This document shows positions 33,286 through 40,626 of a stretch of DNA of 64,000 bases, piece by piece. The notes under the pieces were generated by a model, which saw only the letters and a program-made list of their open reading frames with translations, had not been told where the DNA came from and did not search any database. The DNA is from Flavobacterium caeni (GTDB taxonomy: Bacteria; Bacteroidota; Bacteroidia; Flavobacteriales; Flavobacteriaceae): NCBI RefSeq assembly GCF_900101895.1, contig NZ_FMVF01000006.1:26759-90758 (forward strand). The letters are read 5' to 3'. Positions within the stretch are counted from its first letter, which is position 1; each line of letters begins with the position of its first letter. The position numbers and the translations under genes were made by a program.

Positions 33286-34334
33286 GACCAATTGATTTTG
33301 AGGTGAACGTTAAAATGATGTGGCTCGTCCTTGATCACGAGCTCGTGCTTGCCCGGGTAAATGATCTCGAGTCTTTTTTTGGTATTGTCGATGCCTTGTT
33401 CGGATGCCTCGTCATCGGAAAATTGCACATTCACCTTGTTGTTGCTAACCCCTAAGATAAAATCATTTTCGGTAATTTCAATAGCAATGCTGATGTGCCA
33501 ATCTTCTTCGGCATTGACGCCATACTTAAAAGCGTTTTCGATGAAAGGGATGACCACCAACGGGGCGATGCGCTTGCCTTGGGTGTTGCCGATGATGGTG
33601 AACTCGAGGTTCGATGCGTCGGCGATGCGCAACTTTTGCAAATCGATGTAATCCTTTATGTAATTGATTTCTTTTTCAAGCGGAACCAAATCGTTCGAAC
33701 TTTCGGTCACCACATAGCGCATCATGTTCGAGAGTTTGATCACGGCATCGGGCGCGTCGTCAGATTTTGCGATGGTCAGCGCGTACAAACTGTTGAGCGT
33801 GTTGAACAAAAAGTGTGGGTTGATTTGCGCCTTCAGGTACGACACTTCGGCCTTGAGTTTTTCGCTGCTCAGCAGGCGCAATTGATGACGCGTACGCAGC
33901 ATGATCGACAAGATCAACACAAGCAGGAATTGAAAAACAGATCCGCCGTACAATATGAAAAACATGCCATTTGGTCGCGGGCCCATTCGGAATTTTCCCT
34001 CAAATCCTGGCGGCGGCCCATTTGGACTGCCTATCGGCGGCGCGTTGAATTTCATCTCGAACACAAATTCTGGGATGGCCACGATCATCGCATAACTAAA
34101 AAATACGATGGCCCCGAATAAGAAGTACCGCTTCGCGAAATAGTACCGCGGAATGAACACATAGTAATTGAGATAGAAAAACACCACGAGCAACACGTAG
34201 CTCAAGAAATTGCGTTTGAATCCGCCCACGGCAAGCATGTCGTCGCCCAGGTCGGGCGAGGTCACGATGGGGATGCTCAGGAACACCAAGACCCAAAGAA
34301 TGTGAAGCGTGTAATTGCGTAAAAAGTTCGACAT
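33282..34334 (-). CDS. LytS-like sensor histidine kinase
   Basis: A 350-aa membrane kinase: four predicted TM helices in the first about 150 residues, a Pro/Gly-rich loop between helices three and four (MKFNAPPIGSPNGPPPG), then the His_kinase (LytS/YehU) motif AQINPHFLFNTLNSLYAL and ATPase pieces VIPFIENAFKYG and SEQGIDNTKKRLEIIY. The start is placed at 34334 because a -7 box (TAGTTTTG, 34360-34353) overlaps the alternative start at 34355. ATGA overlap with the LytTR gene shows one operon, apparently autoregulated. Confidence 0.9.
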   Translation of the reverse strand: MSNFLRNYTLHILWVLVFLSIPIVTSPDLGDDMLAVGGFKRNFLSYVLLVVFFYLNYYVFIPRYYFAKRYFLFGAIVFFSYAMIVAIPEFVFEMKFNAPPIGSPNGPPPGFEGKFRMGPRPNGMFFILYGGSVFQFLLVLILSIMLRTRHQLRLLSSEKLKAEVSYLKAQINPHFLFNTLNSLYALTIAKSDDAPDAVIKLSNMMRYVVTESSNDLVPLEKEINYIKDYIDLQKLRIADASNLEFTIIGNTQGKRIAPLVVIPFIENAFKYGVNAEEDWHISIAIEITENDFILGVSNNKVNVQFSDDEASEQGIDNTKKRLEIIYPGKHELVIKDEPHHFNVHLKINWS

Positions 34335-34352
34335 GGTAATCTTTAGCCGCGT

Positions 34353-34419
34353 CAAAACTAATCATAAGACGCCAACCAGAGAAAAAATTGCGGCCAATAC
34401 ATAAAATTTTGCGGTGAAA
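34353..34419 (-). promoter_or_regulatory. LytTR-type promoter of the kinase/regulator operon (autoregulation)
   Basis: Plus-sense repeats GGCCAAT (34392-34398, degenerate) and GGTGAAA (34413-34419), period 21 bp; -7 TAGTTTTG at 34360-34353, again 38 bp from the proximal repeat; ATG at 34334 is 19 bp further. This decides the kinase start. Confidence 0.6.
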
Positions 34420-34450
34420 GCGCCATGTGTCGGCGGTTCAATCGGCAAAA

Positions 34451-34517
34451 ATTCACCTACAAAATAACGCGTTTCACCTATTTTATTTTCGCGTCGGCCA
34501 CCCAATGGATAGCTTTA
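34451..34517 (+). promoter_or_regulatory. LytTR-type promoter facing right, without an annotated gene
   Basis: Repeats ATTCACC (34451-34457) and TTTCACC (34472-34478), period 21 bp, in gene-sense orientation; -7-like TAGCTTTA at 34510-34517, exactly 38 bp from the proximal repeat. Divergent from the kinase promoter. The only thing downstream before a strong terminator is about 70 bp. Confidence 0.6.
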
Positions 34518-34522
34518 CCGTC

Positions 34523-34615
34523 TCGATAAACCAAAAGGATTGAACGATAATATTTCAATAATTTCTTTATTGATTATTTTTGGGTGAAAAGGGTCTGCTT
34601 TTGCGGGCCCTTTTC
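34523..34615 (+). ncRNA. Predicted short LytTR-controlled transcript (sRNA or 15-aa peptide)
   Basis: Inferred from promoter 34451-34517 and terminator 34586-34615: a transcript of roughly 90 nt. It contains a 15-codon frame from TTG 34540 to TGA 34587 that would give a hydrophobic peptide (MNDNISIISLLIIFG) preceded by AAAAGGA. The TTG lies 23 bp after the -7 box, like the ATGs of the three sister promoters (19-24 bp). It may equally be non-coding. Confidence 0.35.
34586..34615. terminator. Strong bidirectional terminator
   Basis: GAAAAGGGTCTGC / GCGGGCCCTTTTC stem of 13 pairs with a TTTT loop; T-rich on plus and A-rich before it. It would end both the predicted short plus transcript and the minus-strand DUF3050 gene, whose stop is at 34626. 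Confidence 0.8.
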
Positions 34616-34625
34616 TATTGATGGG

Positions 34626-35417
34626 TTATACCATTTCGGCCTTGAGCAGGATTTGCTCCGCGATGGCGTCCCACAACCCGATGCGTTTTTCGAGTGCTTC
34701 GACCGAAACGGCTTCGGCCTCGCGCCATTTTTTCTCGTCAGATCCGCACAAGGCGTCGATCATTTGCATCGCCATCGGGCCGTGCTCGTCGGCGTCGAGT
34801 TCAATGTGACGCTCGAAATAGTAAATCAGTTTCGACAAATCGGTTTCGGGAAAATTGTCTTGAAAATTGTGCAGGATTTCGGTAAACATCGCCGGAATCA
34901 AATCTTCGCGGCCAAACGTAAACGCGGCGGCAATGCGGTGCGGCCCGCCCTCGTCGATGACGCGAAATGTAAAATCGAGAAATTCCTTGACTTTCGGATG
35001 CAAATCGCTTTGCTTGATGGCCACCACAATGTTCTTGAGCGAAAACACCGATTCGAGAAACGTTTCGATCTCGGCGGTGTTCGCGCCCGCGTCCTTCATC
35101 GCCTCGAGGTACATCTCAAAATGGCTTTGGCGCGAGCCGTCGATGGCCAGATCGCTTTCTTCGGCCAACACGATTTCGTTGATCAGGTAGCGCGTGTCGC
35201 GATCGGGTGTGGCAAACCAAGGCGTGGTCGTACACGTGAGTTTTTGCTGCAACGCCTTTAAAAGCGACATAAAATCCCATACCGCAAACACGTGGTTTTC
35301 GAGAAAGATATGCAGGTCTTCGGGGGTTTTGATCTTGCCGTAAAGCGTATGTTCGAGGAGTTGTTTTTTATGGGGTAGGATGGTTTCCTGGATCGAGGCG
35401 GTGTTCATGTTTGGCAT
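34626..35417 (-). CDS. DUF3050 (haem-oxygenase-like fold) protein
   Basis: A 263-aa soluble protein. The N-terminal segment EDLHIFLENHVFAVWDFMSLLKALQQKLTC is the DUF3050 signature. Acidic and His residues recur in helices (EIVLAEESD, SHFEMYLEAM, YYFERHIELDADEHG), as in haem-oxygenase-like diiron proteins, so a metal-dependent oxygenase is possible, though no activity is established for the family. ATG codons at 35417 and 35408 are both acceptable. Single-gene unit between two terminators. Confidence 0.85.
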   Translation of the reverse strand: MPNMNTASIQETILPHKKQLLEHTLYGKIKTPEDLHIFLENHVFAVWDFMSLLKALQQKLTCTTTPWFATPDRDTRYLINEIVLAEESDLAIDGSRQSHFEMYLEAMKDAGANTAEIETFLESVFSLKNIVVAIKQSDLHPKVKEFLDFTFRVIDEGGPHRIAAAFTFGREDLIPAMFTEILHNFQDNFPETDLSKLIYYFERHIELDADEHGPMAMQMIDALCGSDEKKWREAEAVSVEALEKRIGLWDAIAEQILLKAEMV

Positions 35418-35462
35418 TTTTTACTTCGTACAGTTCGGCCTGAAGGCCTTGGTTGTAAAAAT

Positions 35463-35495
35463 AAAAAAGCTTCCCCAAAAGGAAGCTTCTTTTTT
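35463..35495. terminator. Terminator of gcdH
   Basis: AAAAAAGCTTCC and GGAAGCTTCTTTTTT arms, loop CCAAAA; minus-strand T-run lies at 35463-35468. It is 32 bp past the acyl-CoA dehydrogenase stop. Confidence 0.85.
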
Positions 35496-35526
35496 AAACT
35501 TTAACGGTAACCCGTTCTATTGTGTA

Positions 35527-36705
35527 CTATTTGAACGCGGCGTGGCCCGTGATGTCCATGCCCGTAATGAGCAAGTGGATGTCGTGCGTGCCTTCGTAAG
35601 TGATCACCGATTCGAGGTTCATCATGTGGCGCATGATCGAATACTCGCCCGTGATGCCCATGCCGCCCAAAATTTGACGTGCCTCGCGCGCGATTTCAAT
35701 TGCCATGTTCACGTTGTTTCTTTTGGCCATCGAGATTTGTGCAGACGTTGCCTTGCCTTCGTTTCTGAGAACGCCGAGTCTCCAAGTCAAGAGTTGCGCC
35801 TTGGTGATTTCGGTAATCATTTCGGCCAATTTCTTTTGTTGCAATTGTGTGGCCGCGATCGGTTTGTCGAATTGTACGCGCTCTTTCGCATAACGCAACG
35901 CCGTGTCGTAGCAATCCATGGCCGCGCCGATCGCGCCCCAGGCGATGCCGTAACGCGCAGAATCGAGGCAGCCCAGCGGCGCACCCAATCCTGATTTGTT
36001 CGGCAACAAGTTCTCTTTTGGAACCTTTACATTGTCGAAAATCAATTCGCCCGTAGCCGAGGCACGCAACGACCATTTGTTGTGTGTTTCCGGCGTCGTG
36101 AAGCCTTCCATGCCGCGCTCGACGATGAGCCCGTGGATGCGGCCTTCTTCGTTTTTCGCCCATACGACGGCAATGTCGGCAAACGGCGCGTTCGAAATCC
36201 ACATTTTTGCCCCGTTGAGCAAGTAGTGGTCGCCTTTGTCCTTAAAGTTGGTCGTCATGCCGCCCGGATTCGATCCGTGATCCGGTTCCGTGAGCCCAAA
36301 ACAGCCGATCCATTCGCCCGTAGCGAGTTTCGGCAAATATTTCATGCGCTGTTCTTCGTTGCCGTATTTCCAGATCGGGTACATCACGAGCGACGATTGT
36401 ACCGACGACGTCGAACGCACGCCCGAATCACCTCGTTCAATTTCCTGCATGATCAATCCATAAGAAATCTGGTCCAGGCCCGCACCGCCGTATTCCACCG
36501 GAATGTACGGCCCGAATCCGCCAATTTCGCCTAGTCCTTTGATGATCTGTTTCGGGAATTCGGCCTTTTGCGCATAGTCTTCGATGATGGGCGACACTTC
36601 GCGTTTGACCCATGCACGCGCCGCGTCGCGCACCAATTTATGTTCGTCTGTCAGCAACTCGTCGAGCAGGAAATAGTCGGGAGCCTGGAATAAATCTGGT
36701 TTCAT
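35527..36705 (-). CDS. gcdH: Glutaryl-CoA dehydrogenase-like acyl-CoA dehydrogenase
   Basis: A 392-aa cytosolic FAD enzyme; GCDH oxidises and decarboxylates glutaryl-CoA to crotonyl-CoA in lysine/tryptophan degradation. FAD-side motifs CFGLTEPDHGSNPGGM and KMWISNAPFADI; catalytic base Glu in VITYEGTHDIHLL (about 370), the YEGTHDIH form typical of GCDH, with Arg near the N-terminal third. Start ATG 36705: the longer frame to 36741 would overlap the -7 box, so it is rejected. Ends at a strong terminator; monocistronic. Confidence 0.9.
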   Translation of the reverse strand: MKPDLFQAPDYFLLDELLTDEHKLVRDAARAWVKREVSPIIEDYAQKAEFPKQIIKGLGEIGGFGPYIPVEYGGAGLDQISYGLIMQEIERGDSGVRSTSSVQSSLVMYPIWKYGNEEQRMKYLPKLATGEWIGCFGLTEPDHGSNPGGMTTNFKDKGDHYLLNGAKMWISNAPFADIAVVWAKNEEGRIHGLIVERGMEGFTTPETHNKWSLRASATGELIFDNVKVPKENLLPNKSGLGAPLGCLDSARYGIAWGAIGAAMDCYDTALRYAKERVQFDKPIAATQLQQKKLAEMITEITKAQLLTWRLGVLRNEGKATSAQISMAKRNNVNMAIEIAREARQILGGMGITGEYSIMRHMMNLESVITYEGTHDIHLLITGMDITGHAAFK

Positions 36706-36738
36706 ATCTTGTTGTATTAACTTCTTAAAAACGTGTCG

Positions 36739-36769
36739 CAAAAGTAAGTAAACAGGTTAGATTACCCAA
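36739..36769 (-). promoter_or_regulatory. Consensus promoter of gcdH (TTG-N20-TACTTTTG)
   Basis: Minus strand: TTG at 36769-36767, 20-bp spacer, TACTTTTG at 36746-36739; 34 bp before the ATG. A textbook Bacteroidetes promoter that fixes the gene start at 36705. Confidence 0.75.
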
Positions 36770-36800
36770 CGAAAACGTTTGAATAATTTAATCGGACGGT

Positions 36801-36872
36801 CGTAAAGTCATAAAGTCGTAAAGTCTTAAAGGCGGGCGTTTCGCTGTGCTGCTTTTATGACTTTATGACTTT
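36801..36872. repeat. Octamer-repeat hairpin between trmN6 and gcdH
   Basis: CGTAAAGTCATAAAGTC-type units (36801-36831) and inverted CTTTTATGACTTTATGACTTT (36852-36872) around a G+C-rich loop. Unit sequence shared with the hairpin at 21445-21540. Lies past the trmN6 stop, probably acting as its terminator or mRNA end stabiliser. Confidence 0.7.
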
Positions 36873-36890
36873 CCTTTTTTATGACTGATA

Positions 36891-37601
36891 TCACATCTTC
36901 AAATAAAAGTCTTTCGTGAGTTGAACATACGCGTCCGTATATTGGTGGCGCGCGGTTTCGATGACCAATTCGTCAACGGGGAAATCGTCGGTTTGGTTTC
37001 TTGAAAAAGCGAGCAAACTTCTTTTGATTTCTGTCGTCGGCGTACCTTTGACGCGCGTGATTTTCATCGGAAACAAATCGTTTTCAGCGGCCAAAGCGAT
37101 GAAATGCTCCTCGGCAGAAAAAGGAATAACGACACAAAAAATCCCGTCTTCCGAAAGTAACACTGCCGCCGCCTCACACAAATCCCCAAACGGCAATGAC
37201 GCCGTAAACCGCGCCGTATCGCGTTTGTCATCGCCCGAAAAATAGTCCTCTACATGGTACGGCGGATTCGAGACAATCAAATCGTATTCTTCGTCCTCCA
37301 ATTCGTCCATAAAATCGTCCAGCGACGAATGAAAGCAAAACAAGCGGTCGTTCCAAGGCGAATTTTCAAAGTTTTCGACACATTCGGCATGTGCATCGGC
37401 GTCTATTTCGAGCGCTTCAATCACTTCGGCATCGGTTCTTTGGGCCAACATCAATGCAATCAAACCCGTTCCCGCGCCAATATCCAGAACAGAAAAAGGA
37501 TTGTGGTCGATGGGAGCCCACGCGCCAAGCAGTACGCCGTCGGTACCGACTTTCATGGCAGATAGTTCCTGGGTTATCGCAAATTGTTTGAATTGAAACA
37601 T
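36891..37601 (-). CDS. tRNA1(Val) (adenine37-N6)-methyltransferase (TrmN6/YfiC-like)
   Basis: A 236-aa SAM-dependent N6-adenine methyltransferase. FxFKQF opening, K/G/D region MKVGTDGVLLGAW, motif I VLDIGAGTGLIALMLAQ (38-54), and catalytic NPPY at 112-115 (SNPPYHVEDY). These place it with TrmN6/YfiC, which makes m6A37 in tRNA1(Val). The ATG at 37601 removes eight residues of the longer frame that would be translated from the heptamer repeat tract. Confidence 0.9.
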   Translation of the reverse strand: MFQFKQFAITQELSAMKVGTDGVLLGAWAPIDHNPFSVLDIGAGTGLIALMLAQRTDAEVIEALEIDADAHAECVENFENSPWNDRLFCFHSSLDDFMDELEDEEYDLIVSNPPYHVEDYFSGDDKRDTARFTASLPFGDLCEAAAVLLSEDGIFCVVIPFSAEEHFIALAAENDLFPMKITRVKGTPTTEIKRSLLAFSRNQTDDFPVDELVIETARHQYTDAYVQLTKDFYLKM

Positions 37602-37610
37602 ATTGTAGAA

Positions 37611-37641
37611 AATTCCAAATTCCAAATTCCAAATTCCAAAA
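37611..37641. repeat. Heptamer repeat, left arm flanking the four-helix-bundle gene
   Basis: Four AATTCCA units (37611-37641). Complementary to the five GGAATTT units at 38046-38080; the two arms bracket the four-helix-bundle gene as inverted repeats about 400 bp apart. Confidence 0.7.
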
Positions 37642-37661
37642 CGGACCGGGTGGAATTCTCG

Positions 37662-38003
37662 TTATTTATTAATTATGGAGGAAAGGATTTTTTGTAGTTG
37701 TTCGCATTCCAAAATTAGTTCATTTGAAGTTTGCGATTGGCCGTTTAGGTCGTGAAGCAATCTGAGCCAAAATCTGGTTTCCTTGGCTTCTTTTCGGGCA
37801 ATCCTCAAATGCATCTTGAAATCTTTGATTCCTAGGTTTTCGTTGGCTTCGATGTAGTTGGCACCAATCGATCCCGATGATCGCGTCAATTGTTTAGCGT
37901 CCTCAATATTGGAAACTGTTTTGGGTAATGTTCGGATGTATTGGCGACAGTTCTTCGCAAAAAGAAAAGTCCGTTCTTCTAAATTGTAAGGCGTAGACAT
38001 CAT
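37662..38003 (-). CDS. Four-helix-bundle protein (23S rRNA-intervening-sequence type)
   Basis: A 113-aa all-helical protein of the IVP/S23 family (TIGR02436-like): FAKNCRQYIRTLPKT, RSSGSIGANYIEANENLG, MHLRIARKEAKETRFWLRLL. These small cytosolic proteins form pentamers and are often found in rRNA insertions or next to repeats; function unknown, distantly related in fold to the Avd protein of diversity-generating retroelements. Two Met codons at the start are equivalent. Flanked on both sides by inverted heptamer arrays (37611-37641, 38046-38080). Confidence 0.88.
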   Translation of the reverse strand: MMSTPYNLEERTFLFAKNCRQYIRTLPKTVSNIEDAKQLTRSSGSIGANYIEANENLGIKDFKMHLRIARKEAKETRFWLRLLHDLNGQSQTSNELILECEQLQKILSSIINK

Positions 38004-38045
38004 TATGGCTTATAGGTGATAGCCAAAATTACAATTTTTCCGATT

Positions 38046-38080
38046 GGAATTTGGAATTTGGAATTTGGAATTTGGAATTT
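38046..38080. repeat. Heptamer repeat, right arm flanking the four-helix-bundle gene
   Basis: Five perfect GGAATTT units ending 1 bp before the rimM stop codon (complement). Inverted partner of 37611-37641. Confidence 0.75.
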
Positions 38081-38081
38081 T

Positions 38082-38606
38082 TCAAAGATACATCTCCACC
38101 AATCCCTCCGGCAAATCCATCCGAATGACCTTGTTCTTGCGGTCGACTGCGACGATAAAGTGATCGATCATCGGGATCAAAAGTTCCTTGTTTCCGTTGC
38201 GCACTTCAAACAAAGGTTGCGCCGTGGAGTCGTTGACCGATTCGATCTGCCCGATGACGCCGTGCTTTTTGTCCTCAATCGCAAACCCGACAACTTCGTG
38301 AAAGTAAAATTTATTGCCCTCGAGTTTGGGCAGCATCTTGAGCGGCAGGTAAAGCGCGCTGCCTATGAGTTCATCGGCGTCGTCTTCTGTATCGACATCC
38401 TCAAACTTGACGCGCAAAAAGTCGTTTTTGTGCGGATGGGCATACTCGAAAAAAAATGGAATCAGGTTGTTGTGCAATTCAACAAACACTGATTCCATGT
38501 TTTGGTATAACTCGGGCTCGTCGGTGTCGAGATACAACAGGACTTCGCCTTTAAAGCTGAATTTTTTTGCGACTTTGCCTAAGTAGAAACAATCTTCTTT
38601 GCGCAT
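38082..38606 (-). CDS. rimM: Ribosome maturation factor RimM
   Basis: A 174-aa protein that assists 30S head assembly and binds S19. N-terminal RimM domain: CFYLGKVAKKFSFKGEVLLYLD; C-terminal PRC-barrel: LPKLEGNKFYFHEVVGFAI and LIPMIDHFIVAVDRKNKVIRMDLPEGLVEMYL. The ATG at 38606 lies 13 bp from the rpsP stop; the longer frame to 38687 reads the rpsP end and is rejected. Classic rpsP-rimM order, without trmD. Confidence 0.95.
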   Translation of the reverse strand: MRKEDCFYLGKVAKKFSFKGEVLLYLDTDEPELYQNMESVFVELHNNLIPFFFEYAHPHKNDFLRVKFEDVDTEDDADELIGSALYLPLKMLPKLEGNKFYFHEVVGFAIEDKKHGVIGQIESVNDSTAQPLFEVRNGNKELLIPMIDHFIVAVDRKNKVIRMDLPEGLVEMYL

Positions 38607-38619
38607 TATCGCGGGGCAA

Positions 38620-39282
38620 TTAAGCTTCTTTTTCTTCGTTATTTTCTTCGGCAGCAGGCGCTTCTTCAGCAGCTGGTGCTTCGGCAACTACTTCTTCGGT
38701 AGTTTGCTCCGCCAGTTCGCTTTCGCTCGTGCCTTCGGCAGCAGTTTCTACTTCGGCAACAGCCTCGTCTGCAGCTTCTACTTCTGCGGCTACTTCTTCT
38801 GTAGCGGCTTCGGCAGCAATTGCATCGGCTTCGGCTTGTGCGGCAGCAGCAACACGCTTGGCGTTTACTTCTTGCTCGGCTTTCAACGCTTTGGCTTTGG
38901 CATCGGCTTTCGCTTTAGACAAACCATCGGTCTTGGCGGTTACTTTTCCTGCTTTTTCGTCGAGCCATTTGGCCAATTTCTCGTCGGCTTGCTCTTGCGT
39001 TAAGGCTCCTTTGCGAACGCCGCCATCGAGGTGGTGCTTCAACAACGCGCCTTTGTAAGACAAGATTGCTCTGGCCGTGTCGGTTGGCTGTGCACCGTTG
39101 TGCAACCATTGAACGGCTGAATCGAGGTTCAAGTCGATCGTAGCAGGGTTGGTGTTCGGATTGTAAGTACCAATTTTTTCAAGGTATTTACCATCTCTTT
39201 TTGAGCGCGCGTCGGCAGCTACTACCCAGTAAAAAGGCTTTCCTTTTTTACCGTGTCTTTGTAATCTAATTTTTACAGACAT
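38620..39282 (-). CDS. rpsP: 30S ribosomal protein S16 with long Ala/Glu tail
   Basis: A 220-aa protein. Residues 1-80 are the S16 fold (VKIRLQRHGKKGKPFYWVVAADARSKRDGKYLEKIGTYNPN). The remaining about 140 residues are a Lys/Ala coiled-coil-like segment followed by a low-complexity acidic tail of Ala, Glu, Val and Thr. S16 proteins of Flavobacteriia are often extended, but this is at the long end. First gene of the rpsP-rimM operon behind a good promoter. Confidence 0.95.
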   Translation of the reverse strand: MSVKIRLQRHGKKGKPFYWVVAADARSKRDGKYLEKIGTYNPNTNPATIDLNLDSAVQWLHNGAQPTDTARAILSYKGALLKHHLDGGVRKGALTQEQADEKLAKWLDEKAGKVTAKTDGLSKAKADAKAKALKAEQEVNAKRVAAAAQAEADAIAAEAATEEVAAEVEAADEAVAEVETAAEGTSESELAEQTTEEVVAEAPAAEEAPAAEENNEEKEA

Positions 39283-39331
39283 AATCTATTGATTAAATTT
39301 TGGGGTACACGACCCCTGTTAATTAAGGGCG

Positions 39332-39362
39332 CAAAGATACGATTTAATTTAATAAATGCTAA
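39332..39362 (-). promoter_or_regulatory. Promoter of rpsP-rimM (TTA-N20-TATCTTTG)
   Basis: Minus strand: -7 TATCTTTG at 39339-39332 and TTA (one off TTG) at 39362-39360, 20-bp spacer. Confidence 0.6.
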
Positions 39363-39469
39363 TTTGTTACTGATTATTTGCAGATTAATGTTTGGGTGCC
39401 GCGATTCGTGTTCTTAAAAAAACCCTATCATTTTATGAATAATTATTTAGCATATCTCATCAAAAAAAC

Positions 39470-39477
39470 TATTTTTG
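39470..39477 (+). promoter_or_regulatory. -7 element (TATTTTTG) of the DUF6252-like lipoprotein
   Basis: Exact TAnnTTTG, 22 bp before the ATG at 39499, in an A+T-rich 215-bp gap with no other gene. Confidence 0.5.
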
Positions 39478-39498
39478 TTGCTCCAAATTTAATTTAAC

Positions 39499-40002
39499 AT
39501 GAAAAAGATCCTCTCTTTCGTTATGCTGGCCATTGCCCTGGGGTCGTGTAGCGAGGATGTAAAGTTCAATAATGAAGCTGTATTTCAAGGGGTTAAGGAT
39601 AATCTTTTTTGGAGAGGCCAAGATGCCAATGCCGTCAAGAGCGGCAATGTATTGACCATTTCGGCCAGTACGATCATCGAGCACATGTCGCTCAAGGTTC
39701 CGGTCCCTGCTGTCGGAATCGATCCTAAAAACAGCGATACACACGTTAAATATCCACTGGGAACCAGCCTGACCCGTACGGCCAGCTATGACTTCATCAA
39801 CGATTTGGGCGATGAGTTTTTCTACGAAACCGCAATCGGCGTCGGCGATGGCGAGGTGGTGATTTCTGAATACGACGGCGTGTATGTCTCAGGAACTTTT
39901 AGGTTCAACGCGCACAACACCGATCCGGAGTCTGAAGCGCCCGAAATTGTCAATGTACAACACGGCACTTTTTACAGGATACCGGTCATCAACGAGCCAT
40001 AA
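39499..40002 (+). CDS. Lipoprotein, DUF6252-like
   Basis: A 167-aa lipoprotein: signal with lipobox LGSCSE (Cys17). The body opens with an LFWRGQDANAVKSGNVLTISAS stretch and ends with VYVSGTFRFNA, beta-rich and similar to flavobacterial DUF6252 proteins (weak recollection). Function unknown. Single-gene unit with its own promoter and a strong terminator. Confidence 0.7.
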   Translation: MKKILSFVMLAIALGSCSEDVKFNNEAVFQGVKDNLFWRGQDANAVKSGNVLTISASTIIEHMSLKVPVPAVGIDPKNSDTHVKYPLGTSLTRTASYDFINDLGDEFFYETAIGVGDGEVVISEYDGVYVSGTFRFNAHNTDPESEAPEIVNVQHGTFYRIPVINEP

Positions 40003-40007
40003 AAAAC

Positions 40008-40035
40008 CAAGCCATCCGCACCGGATGGTTTTTTT
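40008..40035 (+). terminator. Terminator of the DUF6252-like gene
   Basis: CCATCCG-CAC-CGGATGG (40012-40028) followed by seven T. Confidence 0.9.
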
Positions 40036-40121
40036 ATTTCGGGACGTCCAAGAATTAACATTTTAAACATGTTCACCGTCGCGAATAACCTTATCTTTAC
40101 GCAAACTATAAATTTGTACTT

Positions 40122-40457
40122 ATGAATATTTTTGTCGGAAGCCTTCCATTCAGTTTGGGGGAAGCAGACCTCAGAGCAGCCTTTGAAGTGTATGGAACCG
40201 TGGATTCCGTAAAAATCATTATCGATAAACTCTCGGGAAGAAGCAAGGGATTCGGTTTTGTAGAGATGCCGGTAGATGAAGAAGCCGAGCAGGCCATCAA
40301 AGAACTCAACGGTTCGATGATTTCGAACCGTGCGATTGTCGTCAACAAATCGGAGCCAAAACCAGAGGGCGAGCGCCGTGGCTTTAACCGCGACAACAAC
40401 CGTGGCGGTGGCGGCTTTAACCGTGGCGGATACGGCGGCGGACGCGGTAACTACTAA
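40122..40457 (+). CDS. RRM-type RNA-binding protein with Gly/Arg-rich tail
   Basis: A 111-aa cytosolic RNA-binding protein. One RNA recognition motif with RNP2 IFVGSL (3-8) and RNP1 KGFGFVEM (42-49), then a Gly/Asn/Arg-rich tail (RGGGGFNRGGYGGGRGNY) like eukaryotic glycine-rich RRM proteins. Bacterial RRM proteins of this size are common in Bacteroidetes and cyanobacteria, where they act as RNA chaperones or post-transcriptional regulators. A -7-like TATCTTTA lies at 40092-40099 and a terminator follows. Confidence 0.93.
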   Translation: MNIFVGSLPFSLGEADLRAAFEVYGTVDSVKIIIDKLSGRSKGFGFVEMPVDEEAEQAIKELNGSMISNRAIVVNKSEPKPEGERRGFNRDNNRGGGGFNRGGYGGGRGNY

Positions 40458-40488
40458 GAAACTTTCTGAAACATAACGTTTCGACCAG

Positions 40489-40530
40489 CCATTCGGGATC
40501 GGAGTTCTTTCGGTTCCCGAATGGTTTTTT
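40489..40530 (+). terminator. Terminator of the RRM gene
   Basis: CCATTCGGGA (40489-40498) and TCCCGAATGG (40515-40524) stem followed by six T. Confidence 0.9.
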
Positions 40531-40626
40531 GTTGATAACTTATACGGTTTTCTTGCCCAAAAACGTTTATTTTTGAATGACGCCGATGGGGTTTTATCGC
40601 CCGCTTCAAAGGCTTCACAATCAGCT

